A program made the translations under genes and the position numbers. The notes under the pieces were generated by a model that was not told the origin of the DNA, ran no database searches, and worked only from the letters and a program-made list of their open reading frames with translations. Source: JANRLJ01 sp034437895 (lineage in GTDB: Bacteria; Chloroflexota; Anaerolineae; Aggregatilineales; Phototrophicaceae). Taken from it: DNA of 5,944 nt. The stretch spans positions 1-5,944 of the forward strand of contig DAOTTO010000560.1 in NCBI GenBank assembly GCA_034437895.1. The letters are read 5' to 3'. Positions 5,811 through 5,944 of this stretch are shown here, in pieces (positions within the stretch are counted from its first letter, which is position 1; every line of letters starts with the position of its first letter).

Positions 5811-5843
5811 CGTGAACGGCATGTGAATGCGTTCATGACTTTT
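5811..5843 (+). terminator. GNRA-capped hairpin with short U-run after the aptamer
   Basis: CGTGAAC (5811-5817) pairs with GTTCATG (5831-5837, one G-T pair), and GCAT (5819-5822) pairs with ATGC (5827-5830), leaving G5818 bulged and a GTGA tetraloop (5823-5826). TTTT follows at 5840-5843, two bases after the stem. The short U-run makes it a weaker terminator candidate than the hairpin at 5865-5892. It may instead be a structural part of the expression platform. Confidence 0.45.
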
Positions 5844-5851
5844 CTGCTTAA

Positions 5852-5869
5852 CTATAACGAGCGTTATAG
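5852..5869 (+). promoter_or_regulatory. Candidate antiterminator hairpin of the FMN riboswitch
   Basis: CTATAAC (5852-5858) pairs perfectly with GTTATAG (5863-5869) around the loop GAGC. Its right arm uses bases 5865-5869, which are also the left arm of the terminator stem at 5865-5892, so the two hairpins cannot coexist. This is the geometry of an antiterminator. How ligand binding would choose between them is not evident from pairing alone. Confidence 0.5.
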
Positions 5870-5898
5870 GCTAAATGCGATTTAGTCCTATACTTTTT
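5865..5898 (+). terminator. Rho-independent terminator of the FMN riboswitch platform
   Basis: TATAGG (5865-5870) plus CTAAAT (5871-5876) pair with ATTTAG (5880-5885) plus CCTATA (5887-5892): 12 base pairs, a GCG loop and one bulged T (5886). A C and five T follow at 5893-5898, and a further T-rich stretch at 5902-5914. The stem is AT-rich, but its length and the T-run support an intrinsic terminator upstream of the off-window gene. No start codon with a plausible reading frame is seen in the last 45 bases. Confidence 0.65.
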
Positions 5899-5944
5899 AA
5901 GTTGTTTTTGTTTTGAGCAGCTTTGTTATGGTTTAGCGCTTCTC

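Noticed and set aside
5900..5944. Start of the riboswitch-controlled coding sequence
   Set aside because: The only ATG (5928) is followed by a stop after one codon (ATG GTT TAG). The real start must be beyond the window.

Overview
The window looks like chromosomal DNA of a free-living bacterium, most likely a member of the Chloroflexota (Anaerolineae-like). That assignment is an inference. It rests on a DUF2007-type small protein, a GT39/TMTC-like membrane glycosyltransferase with a C-terminal beta-rich domain of a kind I associate with Chloroflexota, and the style of the PhoB/PhoR-type two-component genes. All recognisable genes lie on the + strand, and I see no insertion sequence, phage gene, CRISPR array or tRNA.

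Layout. Positions 1-69 are the 3' part of a 5S rRNA, so an rRNA operon lies upstream. A pyrimidine-rich spacer follows. A two-gene unit comes next: a small DUF2007-like protein (219-485), whose extended -10 promoter sits so close to its ATG that the mRNA may be leaderless, and a P1-family (MEROPS S58, DmpA-like) self-cleaving peptidase (487-1452) that starts one base after the previous stop. After a 112-bp intergenic region rich in TTAA repeats and inverted repeats comes a likely three-gene operon. It holds an OmpR/PhoB-family response regulator (1565-2257), a polytopic GT-C-type glycosyltransferase-like protein (2302-4275) and a soluble PAS-containing histidine kinase (4333-5523). A hairpin follows the kinase stop codon. 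A new promoter (5556-5585) then leads directly into an FMN riboswitch (about 5603-5803) with an expression platform that has mutually exclusive hairpins ending in a U-tract terminator (5865-5898). The riboflavin biosynthesis or transport gene that it should control lies beyond the right edge.

How the parts work together. The regulator and kinase are probably a cognate pair, and the membrane enzyme between them suggests a link to cell-envelope glycosylation or surface polysaccharide (inference). The kinase has His in place of the Thr/Asn four residues after the phospho-accepting His, a position tied to phosphatase activity in HisKA kinases. The FMN riboswitch is an independent unit giving feedback control of flavin genes.

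I did not find a convincing wholly new system. The parts most worth a second look are the riboswitch architecture (enlarged P4 region and an apparent terminator/antiterminator pair with a long-range pairing onto the U-tract), the kinase H-box variant, the RR-glycosyltransferase-HK gene order, and the repeat-rich, SD-overlapping region before the response regulator.
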